From Dermatophilus congolensis (GTDB lineage: Bacteria > Actinomycetota > Actinomycetes > Actinomycetales > Dermatophilaceae), in NCBI RefSeq assembly GCF_900187045.1, contig NZ_LT906453.1:2170001-2234000 (forward strand): 64,000 bases of DNA. The letters run 5' to 3'. This document shows, one piece after another, positions 23,500 to 31,762 of this stretch. Under the pieces are notes generated by a model. The model was not told the origin of the DNA, did no database searches, and saw only the letters and a list, made by a program, of their open reading frames with translations. How positions within the stretch are numbered: the stretch's first letter is position 1; each line of letters begins with the position of its first letter. A program made the position numbers and the translations under genes.

Positions 23500-25025
23500 G
23501 AGGTGGCTTCCTTGGTGCCGTGATGTTTTCGGTGGGCGAATTGGTGGGAGTGTTGAGGTGAGGTGTGTCGGTGGTGACTGGCGGCGGGGTGGTTGGTCAG
23601 GTCAGCTAGGAGGTCGGGGCCGCGGCTTGAGCGCAGTTCGCGGATGAGAGCGTCAACGACGATGGGATCCAGGGTGCTGCCGGCGTGGTTGCGTAGTCCG
23701 GTGATGAGGTTTTCGCGGTCTTCGGCGGTGGCTTTGAGGGTGGTGCCAAGGGATTCGGCGATGTCGGCGGCGGCGATGATGCGTGAGGCGAGGGGGATTT
23801 CGTCTCCGGCCAGGCGACTGGGATATCCGCGGCCGTCGTAGCGTTCGTGGTGGTGCAGGACGGCTTCGGCGCAGTCTTCGAGGAAGTCGATGTCGGTGAT
23901 GATGTCGGCGGATATGCGGGTGTGGCCAGCGATGTGGTCAAGTTGTTCGTCGGTGAGGTCTTCGGGGCGGGTGTCGAGGGTGTTCCACGGGATGGACAGG
24001 ATGCCGACGTCATGCAGGGTGGCGGCTTCGCGGAGGATGTCTTGGTCGCGTCCAGATAGGCCCATGGCGCTGCCGGTGGCGGTGCAGACGCGGGCGAGGC
24101 GGTAGGGGCGGTCTAGTGTTCCGGATCGTAGTTCGCCTGCTCCGGCTAGGGCTTGGATGAGTCGGTGGTGGATGTCGCGTTCTTCGACGTATTCGAGGTA
24201 GGACCAGCGGGACATCATGAGAGGGGCAAGGATGAGGACGAGGGCTAGCGGGCCTAGTCCTACCGGTGCCCAGAGCACAACGAAAACGAATGCGGTAATG
24301 CCGTACCCCAGGCAGAGCACGGCGAAAACGGTCATGGCTCCCGTGACGAAGTGGCGCAGGCGTTGGCGGCTTTCGAGGGCGATGAGGGCTGCTACAAGGA
24401 TGCTGTTGAGGACGATGAATATGAGGTCGGCGAAGATGAGTGGGATGCCGATTTTGGTGAAGAGCAGGGTGGGGGTCCAGGGACCAGTGCCGATGTGCGT
24501 GCCACCAAAGAGGGCGTAGGTCAAGGCGGCAGCGCTGGTGACCAGCGCCATCATGGATGCGTTGACGAAGAAGGTCAGGGCGGTGCGGTTGGGGAGGGCT
24601 CCGGCGCCACGCATCCGGCGAACGAGGTTGGATGCCAGTGGGCTGAGCAGCATGATGAGCGGGCCCAAGATGGTGGCTGGGACGGGGCCGGTGAGGGGAA
24701 TGGCCCCGAGGAGAATCATGGCGGTGAAGGAAAGTTCGACTTCTTCGTCATGTGAGCGTTCGCGTAGTCCGTCGGCTAGAACTCCCAGGGCGAGGAGGCC
24801 GAGGAAGGGTTCAAAGGAGGAGATGAGCTGCGTGCCGTGGTGGTGCAGCAGAGTGGCCTGTGTTGCCAGGAAGGCTGCCAGGATGATGTTCATTACGGCA
24901 GCGGTGAGGGAGATTGCGCGTACGCGTGAGCTGGGTTGTTGGCTTGAGCTGTGCATTGATCCCCACAGCTCGGTGTCGTCGGTGAACGATCCGGGTTGGT
25001 TGAGTCGGTGGGGTCGGATGCTCAC
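23496..25025 (-). CDS. Membrane HD-GYP domain protein, probable c-di-GMP phosphodiesterase
   Basis: 509 residues. About seven hydrophobic helices cover residues 35-270, followed by a full HD-GYP domain: REAATLHDVGILSIP (HD pair near 335), AGHTRISADII, HHHERYDGRGYPSRLAGDEIP and SRIIAAADIAE. The motif set predicts metal-dependent hydrolysis of c-di-GMP or a related signal. GTG 25025 overlaps the stop of a small upstream frame (GTGA) and has CGGAGA close upstream. Operon partner of the degenerate HD protein. Confidence 0.85.
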   Translation of the reverse strand: MSIRPHRLNQPGSFTDDTELWGSMHSSSQQPSSRVRAISLTAAVMNIILAAFLATQATLLHHHGTQLISSFEPFLGLLALGVLADGLRERSHDEEVELSFTAMILLGAIPLTGPVPATILGPLIMLLSPLASNLVRRMRGAGALPNRTALTFFVNASMMALVTSAAALTYALFGGTHIGTGPWTPTLLFTKIGIPLIFADLIFIVLNSILVAALIALESRQRLRHFVTGAMTVFAVLCLGYGITAFVFVVLWAPVGLGPLALVLILAPLMMSRWSYLEYVEERDIHHRLIQALAGAGELRSGTLDRPYRLARVCTATGSAMGLSGRDQDILREAATLHDVGILSIPWNTLDTRPEDLTDEQLDHIAGHTRISADIITDIDFLEDCAEAVLHHHERYDGRGYPSRLAGDEIPLASRIIAAADIAESLGTTLKATAEDRENLITGLRNHAGSTLDPIVVDALIRELRSSRGPDLLADLTNHPAASHHRHTSPQHSHQFAHRKHHGTKEATS

Positions 25026-25357
25026 GCTGTCTCCGCGGGGGTGTGGGGCGGTAATGGCCTGAGCAGGGCCACGCCCGCTCCCCTCAGCGTGATGCGGCCA
25101 TGGCTGTGGCCGCGGCCATGTATTTCATTTTTTGGGCCGTGGGCTCCAGTAGACAACACCGCAGGGCTGCTGTGTGTCGTGAGTGTTGATGAACATTTCT
25201 CACTCCTGCCGATAAGCGACGGTCGGATGCCTTGATGACCCCCCATAGGTCGATTCAAAGTTTCCCTATCGCTTTCCCGTCTAGTAAGTACGAACAACTT
25301 GGACGGATAGCGATAAGAATTCTTTCGATGTCCGCCAGCATATCCTTGGCTTCCCAT
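25022..25357 (-). CDS. Possible small ORF leading the HD-GYP operon
   Basis: A 111-residue frame with no recognisable domain and a random-looking His/Ser/Pro/Gly-rich composition. In its favour, AAGGAG lies 6 nt before the ATG at 25357 and its stop overlaps the HD-GYP start (GTGA), as if the two were coupled. It may be a translated leader rather than a functional protein. It could also be spurious. Confidence 0.3.
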   Translation of the reverse strand: MGSQGYAGGHRKNSYRYPSKLFVLTRRESDRETLNRPMGGHQGIRPSLIGRSEKCSSTLTTHSSPAVLSTGAHGPKNEIHGRGHSHGRITLRGAGVALLRPLPPHTPAETA

Positions 25358-26060
25358 GAAGACTCCTTCATCTTCACCACCCTTGAGTAAACATTTATCT
25401 ATAAGTGAAGATCACTTATTCAAGTCAGTCGTTCGACTATTTGGAAAATAAAATTCACTCATTATTAATGAGTGAAGAAGATTATTTATCTACGCGAATT
25501 CAGTTGATTCACAGTCTCGTACGCTTGCTGTCCATAGCACCCTCCCCTGATGAAGCAGCTAGGCGCCCCAGCATGTTCACCGTCGCATCCCTGACTTCTC
25601 AAGCGATGCCTCATCTTTCGTCCGCCCCGAGGCGAAGCACACTAAGTTATAGAGAATGTATAGCACGACTAATTCAGTCGATCACTTTGGACGACCTATC
25701 TAAACAACACGAGAACTTCATGTAATGCGATAGGAGCACATAGTCTTGATCAATCGTCCAAAGCGTTCGTTCACATAGAGAAGAATCCAAAAAACACGAG
25801 AACGCAGCGAAAGTGCCGGTGATACCACAAGGCGCTACATCAACAGAGCACTCGACTGAACGACTCCCCCAACTGCCTCCCAGTCCCCCACCGACCGGGA
25901 ATCAATCCCGAAACTTTCCCATCCACGCCCGAGGCGTGAGACAACTGAGCATCCAGAACAGGCCAACTGGCGCCAGAAGGCACCAGATCGCCCCCTACCA
26001 GAGCGTGTGACAGAATCAGATGGTTCAGCGATGTGGCCGCATGCGGCCACATCCAGACAT
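25358..26060. other. AT-rich island without conserved genes
   Basis: About 700 bp, visibly richer in A and T than the rest of the window, especially 25,380-25,830. No tRNA, integrase or repeat borders it. It holds only a doubtful ORF (25405-25725) and the leader of bL37. The composition change suggests foreign or rapidly evolving sequence. Confidence 0.6.
25405..25725 (+). CDS. Possible orphan protein in AT-rich island
   Basis: A 106-residue frame starting at GTG with a TTATCT box 4 nt upstream and no Shine-Dalgarno sequence. The predicted protein has a reasonable soluble composition with helical stretches (LENKIHSLLMSEEDYL, RIQLIHSLVRLLS). No family is recognised. Its base composition differs sharply from all neighbours. 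Could be a horizontally acquired gene or a chance frame in AT-rich DNA. Confidence 0.35.
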   Translation: MKITYSSQSFDYLENKIHSLLMSEEDYLSTRIQLIHSLVRLLSIAPSPDEAARRPSMFTVASLTSQAMPHLSSAPRRSTLSYRECIARLIQSITLDDLSKQHENFM

Positions 26061-26073
26061 AGAGGAGATCATC

Positions 26074-26148
26074 ATGAGCAAGCGCGCACGCAAGCGTCGT
26101 TCCCGCAAGGGCAGCGCAGCCAACCACGGCCGCCGCCCCAACGCCTGA
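26074..26148 (+). CDS. 50S ribosomal protein bL37
   Basis: A 24-residue, highly basic peptide (SKRARKRRSRKG, then ANHGRRPNA) that matches the tiny actinobacterial ribosomal protein bL37 seen in mycobacterial ribosomes; the NHG(K/R)RPN ending is diagnostic. AGAGGAG lies 6 nt before the ATG, so it is clearly translated. Followed directly by a very strong palindromic terminator. It is divergent-side neighbour to the convergent rsrA-sigR operon. Confidence 0.87.
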   Translation: MSKRARKRRSRKGSAANHGRRPNA

Positions 26149-26175
26149 GCAGACCTGCCACTGCCAGCGAGTGCA

Positions 26176-26221
26176 TAAATGTGTGGGTGTCACTTCAATT
26201 GAAGTGACACCCACACATTTA
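26176..26221. terminator. 46-bp perfect palindrome, bidirectional terminator
   Basis: The stretch is perfectly self-complementary with AATT at the centre and A/T-rich ends (TAAAT...ATTTA). It separates bL37 (plus) from rsrA (minus). Confidence 0.85.
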
Positions 26222-26247
26222 CCCGGCTCTGAAATACCTACATCACC

Positions 26248-26508
26248 TCAGAGCTCAAAAGTCCTCATACTTATCCTGGTAAGAATCTGAACACGTAACG
26301 ACTCGGGCGCTTCTTCACAATGACAAGACCGCCGGATCAGTGACTTCAAAACAAGATCACGCTCATAGTTCTGCGCGCACGATCGGCACGAAGCAAGATG
26401 GGCTTTGATCGCTTCACAATCAGCGGCAGTCAGCTCCCCATCAAGATATGCAGTCAGCGCTGCATAGAATTCTTCACACCCTCCGGGACTGTGACCATCA
26501 GCATTCAC
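26248..26508 (-). CDS. rsrA: Redox-sensing zinc anti-sigma factor, RsrA-like
   Basis: 86 residues of the zinc anti-sigma (ZAS) family that holds SigR-type sigma factors inactive until disulfide stress. Zinc/thiol ligands are visible as Cys11, His37, Cys41 and Cys44 (HLASCRSC), with extra Cys at 31 and in SCHCEE. The start codon overlaps the sigR stop (GTGA), the classic sigR-rsrA arrangement. Actinobacterial members respond to mycothiol redox state; that is family knowledge, not shown here. Confidence 0.88.
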   Translation of the reverse strand: MNADGHSPGGCEEFYAALTAYLDGELTAADCEAIKAHLASCRSCAQNYERDLVLKSLIRRSCHCEEAPESLRVQILTRISMRTFEL

Positions 26509-27287
26509 TGCCCCACCTCCGAGGCCGTGCCGGCATAGCCACGCTCAGCCGCGTAATCAGTGAGCAAATCCCGCAGCGCCCGCCGCCCCCGGTGCAGCCG
26601 AGACATGACCGTACCAATAGGGGTATCCATGATCTCGGCGATCTCTTTGTACGCGAACCCTTCAACATCTGCCAGATACACCGCGATACGGAAGTCTTCA
26701 CCGATCTGGCTCAACGCCCGCGTCACATCACTGTCGGGCAAATGGTCCAGCGCTTCCACCTCAGCCGAACGCAATCCGCGCGAAGAGTGAGCCTCCGCAC
26801 GAGCAAGCTGATAGTCCTCCACATCAGCAGCATCGGACTGCTGAGGCTGACGCTTTTTCTTGCGGTAGGTATTGATAAACGTGTTCGTAAGAATTCGATA
26901 CAGCCAGGCTTTGAGGTTAGTTCCTGGCTTGTACTGGTGAAACGCAGCAAAAGCCTTCGCAAACGTTTCCTGAACCAAATCTTCGGCATCCGTGGGGTTG
27001 CGAGTCATCCGCAACGCGCCGCTATAGATCTGATCCAGGTACACCATGGCATCGGTTTCAAACCGACGGACCCGCTCATCGTGCGTCTCCTGGGAAGGAT
27101 CGACGATGGTCTCATCAAACATCGGTTCACCGGTCAGCGACGGCTCGAGTATCTCAGTACCCGCCGCACCATCGCGTATCTCGTCGCTGTTCATCAACGT
27201 CCAGGGTAGGCGCTCAGAGGTATCTCCGCCTTGAGCATCCATCCCAGTAGAGACACCATCAACCGCCTTAGGTGCAAGAACCAACAC
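26505..27287 (-). CDS. sigR: ECF sigma factor, SigR/SigH-like
   Basis: RNA polymerase sigma factor of 260 residues for the thiol-oxidative stress regulon. Region 2 shows [31 protein letters not shown] and [21 protein letters not shown]. Region 4 shows [36 protein letters not shown]. An N-terminal extension of about 75 residues precedes region 2; long forms are known in SigR. GTG 27287 is supported by AGGAG 6 nt upstream. No clear SigR-type autoregulated promoter (GGAAT-N-GTT) with correct spacing was seen upstream. Confidence 0.9.
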   Translation of the reverse strand: MLVLAPKAVDGVSTGMDAQGGDTSERLPWTLMNSDEIRDGAAGTEILEPSLTGEPMFDETIVDPSQETHDERVRRFETDAMVYLDQIYSGALRMTRNPTDAEDLVQETFAKAFAAFHQYKPGTNLKAWLYRILTNTFINTYRKKKRQPQQSDAADVEDYQLARAEAHSSRGLRSAEVEALDHLPDSDVTRALSQIGEDFRIAVYLADVEGFAYKEIAEIMDTPIGTVMSRLHRGRRALRDLLTDYAAERGYAGTASEVGQ

Positions 27288-27435
27288 GTATGACTCCTAT
27301 CCCGCCCGACGTGGCGTGTCGGCGTACGAGGGACGGTGACCCCGAATCAGCCAGACAGAACTGCCCGTGGGCAACTGCTCACGGGCAAGAACGCACTACG
27401 TGGCGCTGACATTCCCACCCACATCACACTGCGCA

Positions 27436-28230
27436 TCAATCCGCCCCAAGCTGACCTGTGCCGATGTAATCAAACAAGTTCGACTCCCCCACATTGCCGC
27501 CACCTCGGTCGCTGCAGAGCTGCTCAGCTACAAAACGCCCCTGGCAAGATGGCGACAACAACGGCATCACACTCTGGGCATCATCGCGGCACGGATCTAG
27601 CCAGGCATCCCAATCTTGCGGCTCGATGACCAACGGCTGACGCGGATGCACATGCTCCACCTCTGCCTGCGCCGGATGCGTAATGATCGAGAACGACGCA
27701 ATCCATGCCAGCGGCCCCGGCTCCCTGACTGTGGGGTCGCGCCAAAACTCGAAAAAACCCCCGAAAGTCAACGGCGCACCATCGGCTCGGCGCATCGAAA
27801 AGAGCAGCTTGCGCTGCCTGCTCCCCGCAGGGGCTGCACCCCACTCGTACCAGCAATCAGCAGGCACCAAACATCGTCGCGAGCGCACTGCCTGCCGAAA
27901 AGCTGGTTTTGTCAGTACTGATTCGGCTCGCGCGTTGATCATTGAGACTGCGTTGCGTGGGTCTTTTGACCATGAGGGCACTAAACCCCACGTCAATAGT
28001 CGCAGCGAGCGCTCTATGCCTATTGGTTCGCCTGTCTGTGTGCGCCGGAGACGTTCTACGACGACGCGGGCGTTTTTCGTGGGCGCGACATTTTCATCTG
28101 GGGTGCCGGCAGGTGGTTCTTGGGGTGAGGCCAGGAGGGTTCGTACCGGCGCTCCTGTCATGTCGGCGTCTGCTTTGAGTGTTGTGACCAGTTCGCTATT
28201 TGTTGCTGTTGCGGCGTATCTACCGCACAC
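27436..28230 (-). CDS. SOS response-associated peptidase (SRAP/YedK/HMCES)
   Basis: 264 residues. SRAP proteins crosslink through their second-residue cysteine to abasic sites in single-stranded DNA. The mature start MCGRYA is present when translation begins at GTG 28230, which has AAGGAGG 6 nt upstream; longer frames would bury the Cys. Other motifs are APTKNARVVV, WGLVPSWSKDP, INARAES, RCLVPADCWYEW and the late HPRQPLVI histidine. Stand-alone gene between sigR and aroA, convergent to neither. Confidence 0.92.
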   Translation of the reverse strand: MCGRYAATATNSELVTTLKADADMTGAPVRTLLASPQEPPAGTPDENVAPTKNARVVVERLRRTQTGEPIGIERSLRLLTWGLVPSWSKDPRNAVSMINARAESVLTKPAFRQAVRSRRCLVPADCWYEWGAAPAGSRQRKLLFSMRRADGAPLTFGGFFEFWRDPTVREPGPLAWIASFSIITHPAQAEVEHVHPRQPLVIEPQDWDAWLDPCRDDAQSVMPLLSPSCQGRFVAEQLCSDRGGGNVGESNLFDYIGTGQLGAD

Positions 28231-28384
28231 GTGTTGCCTCCTTGGTTGTTGTCGCCCACGACGCGCCTGCCTCCATGCTGAACAAGCTGCCATGGGAACA
28301 GCTGCCCGGACTAGAGTCGGCATGTGGGCCGCGTCATTGGCATGTCTGGTCCAGCATCACACCACCACGCAAACACGGAAGCGA

Positions 28385-29725
28385 GTGATCTTCTCCATCG
28401 TGCCCACCACCGACCTTTGGAAAGCACCTGCTGCAGCCGACGTCGCTACTGCATTAGACGCAACGGTGCGCCTTCCTGGCAGTAAATCACTGACGAATCG
28501 GTTCCTTGTTTTGGCTGCACTGGCTGATGGAGAGTCACGCCTGCGCGCCCCTTTGCACTCTCGTGACACGTTATTGATGGCTCAGGGGTTGCGCTCTATG
28601 GGGACCGATATCACTGATCTTGGTGACGCTGACAGTGGCGATTGGCTTGTTCGACCTGGCGCTTTGCGGGGTAACGCTACGGTCGATTGCGGCTTAGCTG
28701 GCACTGTTATGCGTTTCTTGCCTGCGGTGGCAACGCTGGCTGCTGGTCCGGTGCGTTTTGATGGGGATGCTGGTGCCCGGGTTCGGCCGATGGCCCCGGT
28801 TCTTCAGGCCATTACCGATCTGGGTATTCGCACCGAATCTGCTGGTGGTTTTCTACCTGCCACTGTTCATGGGTCCGGGACTGTCACCGGTGGCTCGTTG
28901 CGTATTGATGCTTCGCATAGCTCGCAGTTCGTTTCAGCGATGCTGCTTGTGGGTGCTCGTTTCAGTAATGGGCTGGAGCTAGTGCACACCGGTTCTGCTC
29001 TTCCCTCTCAGCCTCACATCGATATGACTATCGAGGTGTTGCGTGATGTAGGGGTTGAGATCGATGACGAAACCCCTCATCGTTGGGTCGTGGAGCCAGG
29101 TGATATCCGTCCTTTGGATGTCACTGTGGAGCCTGACTTGTCCAACGCGGCCGCATTTTTGGCCGCCGTACCGATCTTGGGTGGCCGCCTGCATATTCCT
29201 GATTGGCCTGCGCACACCACGCAGGCTGGGGATCGGATCCGCGACATTTTGGCTTTGTTGGGTGCTCGTGTCGAGCTTGATCGCACGGGCCTGACTGTTA
29301 CTGCTGAAAGTGGCTTTGAGGGGTTTGATCTAGATCTTTCTGAAGCTGGTGAGCTCACCCCTACGGTGGCGGCGCTTGCTGCCTGTGCCCACTCTCCCTC
29401 TCATCTGCGTGGGGTGGCCCATCTGCGTGGCCATGAAACTGACCGGTTGGCCGCTTTGGCCACTGAGATCAACCGTCTTGGTGGGGATGTGACCGAAACT
29501 GATGATGGGTTAGTGATCCGGCCTTCTCCTCTGCGCCCGGCTCAGATCGCTACTTACCACGATCATCGAATGGCGACTGCCGCGGCGATCTTGGCTTTGA
29601 AGGCGCCAGGAAGCAGCGTCGAAAACATCGCCACTACCAGTAAAACTTTGCCGGGTTTCCCAGATATGTGGATGCGGATGCTCGGTGTTGAAGCTGCTGT
29701 TGAGCGCACGGTTGTGGCCTCATGA
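28385..29725 (+). CDS. aroA: 3-phosphoshikimate 1-carboxyvinyltransferase (EPSP synthase)
   Basis: Sixth step of the shikimate pathway, 446 residues. Motifs are LPGSKSLTNRFLVLAALA (Lys34), the DCGLAGTVMRFLPA phosphate-binding segment, DGDAGARVRPM, SSQFVSAMLL, and HDHRMATAAAILALKAPG near the C-terminus. GTG 28385 has GGAAG just upstream. The same frame is open back to 27683, but that stretch is antisense to the SRAP gene and has no AroA homology. The stop overlaps rsgA (ATGA). Confidence 0.95.
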   Translation: MIFSIVPTTDLWKAPAAADVATALDATVRLPGSKSLTNRFLVLAALADGESRLRAPLHSRDTLLMAQGLRSMGTDITDLGDADSGDWLVRPGALRGNATVDCGLAGTVMRFLPAVATLAAGPVRFDGDAGARVRPMAPVLQAITDLGIRTESAGGFLPATVHGSGTVTGGSLRIDASHSSQFVSAMLLVGARFSNGLELVHTGSALPSQPHIDMTIEVLRDVGVEIDDETPHRWVVEPGDIRPLDVTVEPDLSNAAAFLAAVPILGGRLHIPDWPAHTTQAGDRIRDILALLGARVELDRTGLTVTAESGFEGFDLDLSEAGELTPTVAALAACAHSPSHLRGVAHLRGHETDRLAALATEINRLGGDVTETDDGLVIRPSPLRPAQIATYHDHRMATAAAILALKAPGSSVENIATTSKTLPGFPDMWMRMLGVEAAVERTVVAS

Positions 29726-30807
29726 GTTCTCGCCGAGCTCTTCATGACCGCTACGACGAATCACATGCGCGAATCCGGCCTAACCGCAAAGGCACTCGAC
29801 CTCGCACTAAAAATCGTCCCAAGCATGCTGATGCGGTTATTGCACGTGTCGTGCGGGTTGATCGCGGCCGTTTCACCTGCATTTTGGATGGCGTGACAGT
29901 CACAGCGATGAAAGCTCGTGAGCTGGGGCGTCATTCTGTCGTGGTGGGTGATGAGGTTGCGCTGGTTGGTGATGTCAGCGGTGCCGAGGGAACTCTGGCG
30001 CGGATCGTGCGTGCCGAACCTCGTCGTACTTTGTTGCGCCGCACTGCTGATGACACTGACCCCGTCGAGCGCATCATCGTCGCCAACGTGGACATCATGG
30101 TAATCGTTACCGCTATCGCTGACCCCGAGCCACGCCACCGGCTCATCGATCGATGCCTGGTAGCGGCCTACGATGCGGGCATTCACCCCATTCTTGTGGT
30201 GACAAAAACGGACTTGGCCGATCCGAGTGATTTTCTCGCCTCGTTCGCTGCCCTGGATGTTGATGTCATCACCAGCGGACGTAGCGACTCCTCCCCCACC
30301 TCAAGCGATGCCTGTGCTTTGGACCCAGCAGCAGTCGAAGCCATCCGGCATCGTCTAGCTGGGCATGCCAGCGTGCTTGTGGGGCACTCGGGGGTGGGTA
30401 AATCCACTCTTGTCAACGCATTGGTTCCCGGTTTGGGGCGCACCACTGGTCATGTCAATGAGGTCACCGGGCGTGGTCGTCATACCTCCACGTCAGCTAT
30501 CGCGGCGCCGCTACCTGATGATGATGGCTGGATTGTCGACACCCCGGGGATCCGGTCGTTTGGTTTAGCGCATGTGCACCCCGAACAGATCATTGGTCAT
30601 TTTCCCGATCTTGAACCTGGCACCGACGGTTGCCCACGTGGCTGTAGTCATGATGAGCCTGACTGTGCCTTGGATGAGTATGTGGCCAACCATCCCAATC
30701 CAGAACATCACGCATCCTTGGAAGCGCGTTTGGATTCTGTGCGGCGGCTTTTGCGGGCACGGCGTGGCGAGAGTGATCCACCTGCCGAAAGCACGCCCCG
30801 CCCGTAG
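29722..30807 (+). CDS. rsgA: Small-ribosomal-subunit biogenesis GTPase RsgA
   Basis: Circularly permuted GTPase that checks late 30S assembly, 361 residues. An OB-fold (about 40-105) precedes the permuted G domain: VTKTDLAD (G4), then VLVGHSGVGKSTLVN (P-loop), a TS switch in RGRHTSTSA and VDTPGIRSFGL. The C-terminal zinc site is CPRGCSHDEPDC. ATG overlaps the aroA stop. The aroA-rsgA-hisN order is common in Actinobacteria. Confidence 0.95.
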   Translation: MSSRRALHDRYDESHARIRPNRKGTRPRTKNRPKHADAVIARVVRVDRGRFTCILDGVTVTAMKARELGRHSVVVGDEVALVGDVSGAEGTLARIVRAEPRRTLLRRTADDTDPVERIIVANVDIMVIVTAIADPEPRHRLIDRCLVAAYDAGIHPILVVTKTDLADPSDFLASFAALDVDVITSGRSDSSPTSSDACALDPAAVEAIRHRLAGHASVLVGHSGVGKSTLVNALVPGLGRTTGHVNEVTGRGRHTSTSAIAAPLPDDDGWIVDTPGIRSFGLAHVHPEQIIGHFPDLEPGTDGCPRGCSHDEPDCALDEYVANHPNPEHHASLEARLDSVRRLLRARRGESDPPAESTPRP

Positions 30808-30878
30808 CAACAGCAGCTGCCACAGCGGCGCATCGACACCGATTCCCCACGGTGCCACGCCAATCCATGCTGGACAGA

Positions 30879-30884
30879 TAGCGT
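30879..30884 (+). promoter_or_regulatory. Probable -10 box for leaderless hisN mRNA
   Basis: TAGCGT ends 6 nt before the GTG at 30891, in the 83-nt gap after rsgA. Confidence 0.45.
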
Positions 30885-30890
30885 AGAGCT

Positions 30891-31694
30891 GTGTCCACAT
30901 ACACCGATGACCTGCGCCTTGCCCACGTGCTCGCCGACACGGTTGAGCGCATCACTATGCCCCGCTTCAAATCAACCAATTTGTCGGTGAACACCAAACC
31001 CGACATGACCCCTGTCACTGACGCTGATATCGATGCCGAAGAGCTGATCCGCGGTCAGCTCGCCCGTGTTCGTTCCCGCGACCGTGTGGTCGGTGAAGAG
31101 GGCGGCACGACGGGCACGGGCTCACGCCGCTGGATCATTGACCCGATTGATGGAACTGAAAACTACGTGCGCGGTGTCCCGGTGTGGGCCACATTGATTG
31201 GGCTTTATGACGGCGATGACCCTGTCGTTGGTGTGGTTGCCGCACCCGCGTTGGGGCGACGTTGGTGGGCCGCTCAAGGTGCTGGTGCGTACACGGGACG
31301 TTCTTTGTCTTCGGCTACCCCGATCCATGTTTCGCAGGTTGCTTCCTTGTCGGATGCGTCCCTTTCCTATTCCTCGCTGAAGGGCTGGAAAGAAAAAGGG
31401 CGTTTGGATTCTTTCCTCGAATTGAATGAGGCTGTGTGGCGTTCTCGTGCCTACGGGGATTTTTGGTCGTACATGTTGTTGGCTGAGGGTGCTGTTGATG
31501 TTGCAGTAGAGCCTTCGCTGGAGGTGTACGACATGGGTGCGCTAGTACCGATTGTGCTTGAGGCAGGTGGGCGTTTTACCGGTTTGGATGGTCAAGACGG
31601 CCCGTGGAGCGGTAATGCTGTGGCCACGAATGGGCAGTTGCACGAGTCTGTGTTGGCGCGCATTGGTGCTGATTCACCGGGGGCGCGTGCGTGA
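30891..31694 (+). CDS. hisN: Histidinol-phosphatase, inositol-monophosphatase type
   Basis: Mg2+-dependent phosphatase of 267 residues. Signatures are VTDADIDAEELIR, GEEGG (metal-binding Glu), IDPIDGTENYVRGVPVW and the late VEPSLEVYDMGALVPIVLEAGG. The family includes inositol monophosphatases, but the actinobacterial gene beside aroA-rsgA is usually the histidinol-phosphate phosphatase of His synthesis. Specificity is inferred from context. GTG start is supported by a TAGCGT box 6 nt upstream. A convergent terminator follows. Confidence 0.85.
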   Translation: MSTYTDDLRLAHVLADTVERITMPRFKSTNLSVNTKPDMTPVTDADIDAEELIRGQLARVRSRDRVVGEEGGTTGTGSRRWIIDPIDGTENYVRGVPVWATLIGLYDGDDPVVGVVAAPALGRRWWAAQGAGAYTGRSLSSATPIHVSQVASLSDASLSYSSLKGWKEKGRLDSFLELNEAVWRSRAYGDFWSYMLLAEGAVDVAVEPSLEVYDMGALVPIVLEAGGRFTGLDGQDGPWSGNAVATNGQLHESVLARIGADSPGARA

Positions 31695-31715
31695 TACACG
31701 CGCTCGTGCGTGCCG

Positions 31716-31750
31716 CCTAGGGATATTCAGCAGCACTGAATACCCCTAGG
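31716..31750. terminator. Bidirectional terminator between hisN and M16 peptidase genes
   Basis: CCTAGGG-ATATTCAG pairs with CTGAATA-CCCCTAGG (31716-31730 with 31736-31750), 14 of 15 positions paired, loop of 5 nt. Confidence 0.75.
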
Positions 31751-31762
31751 TGGTAAGACTTC

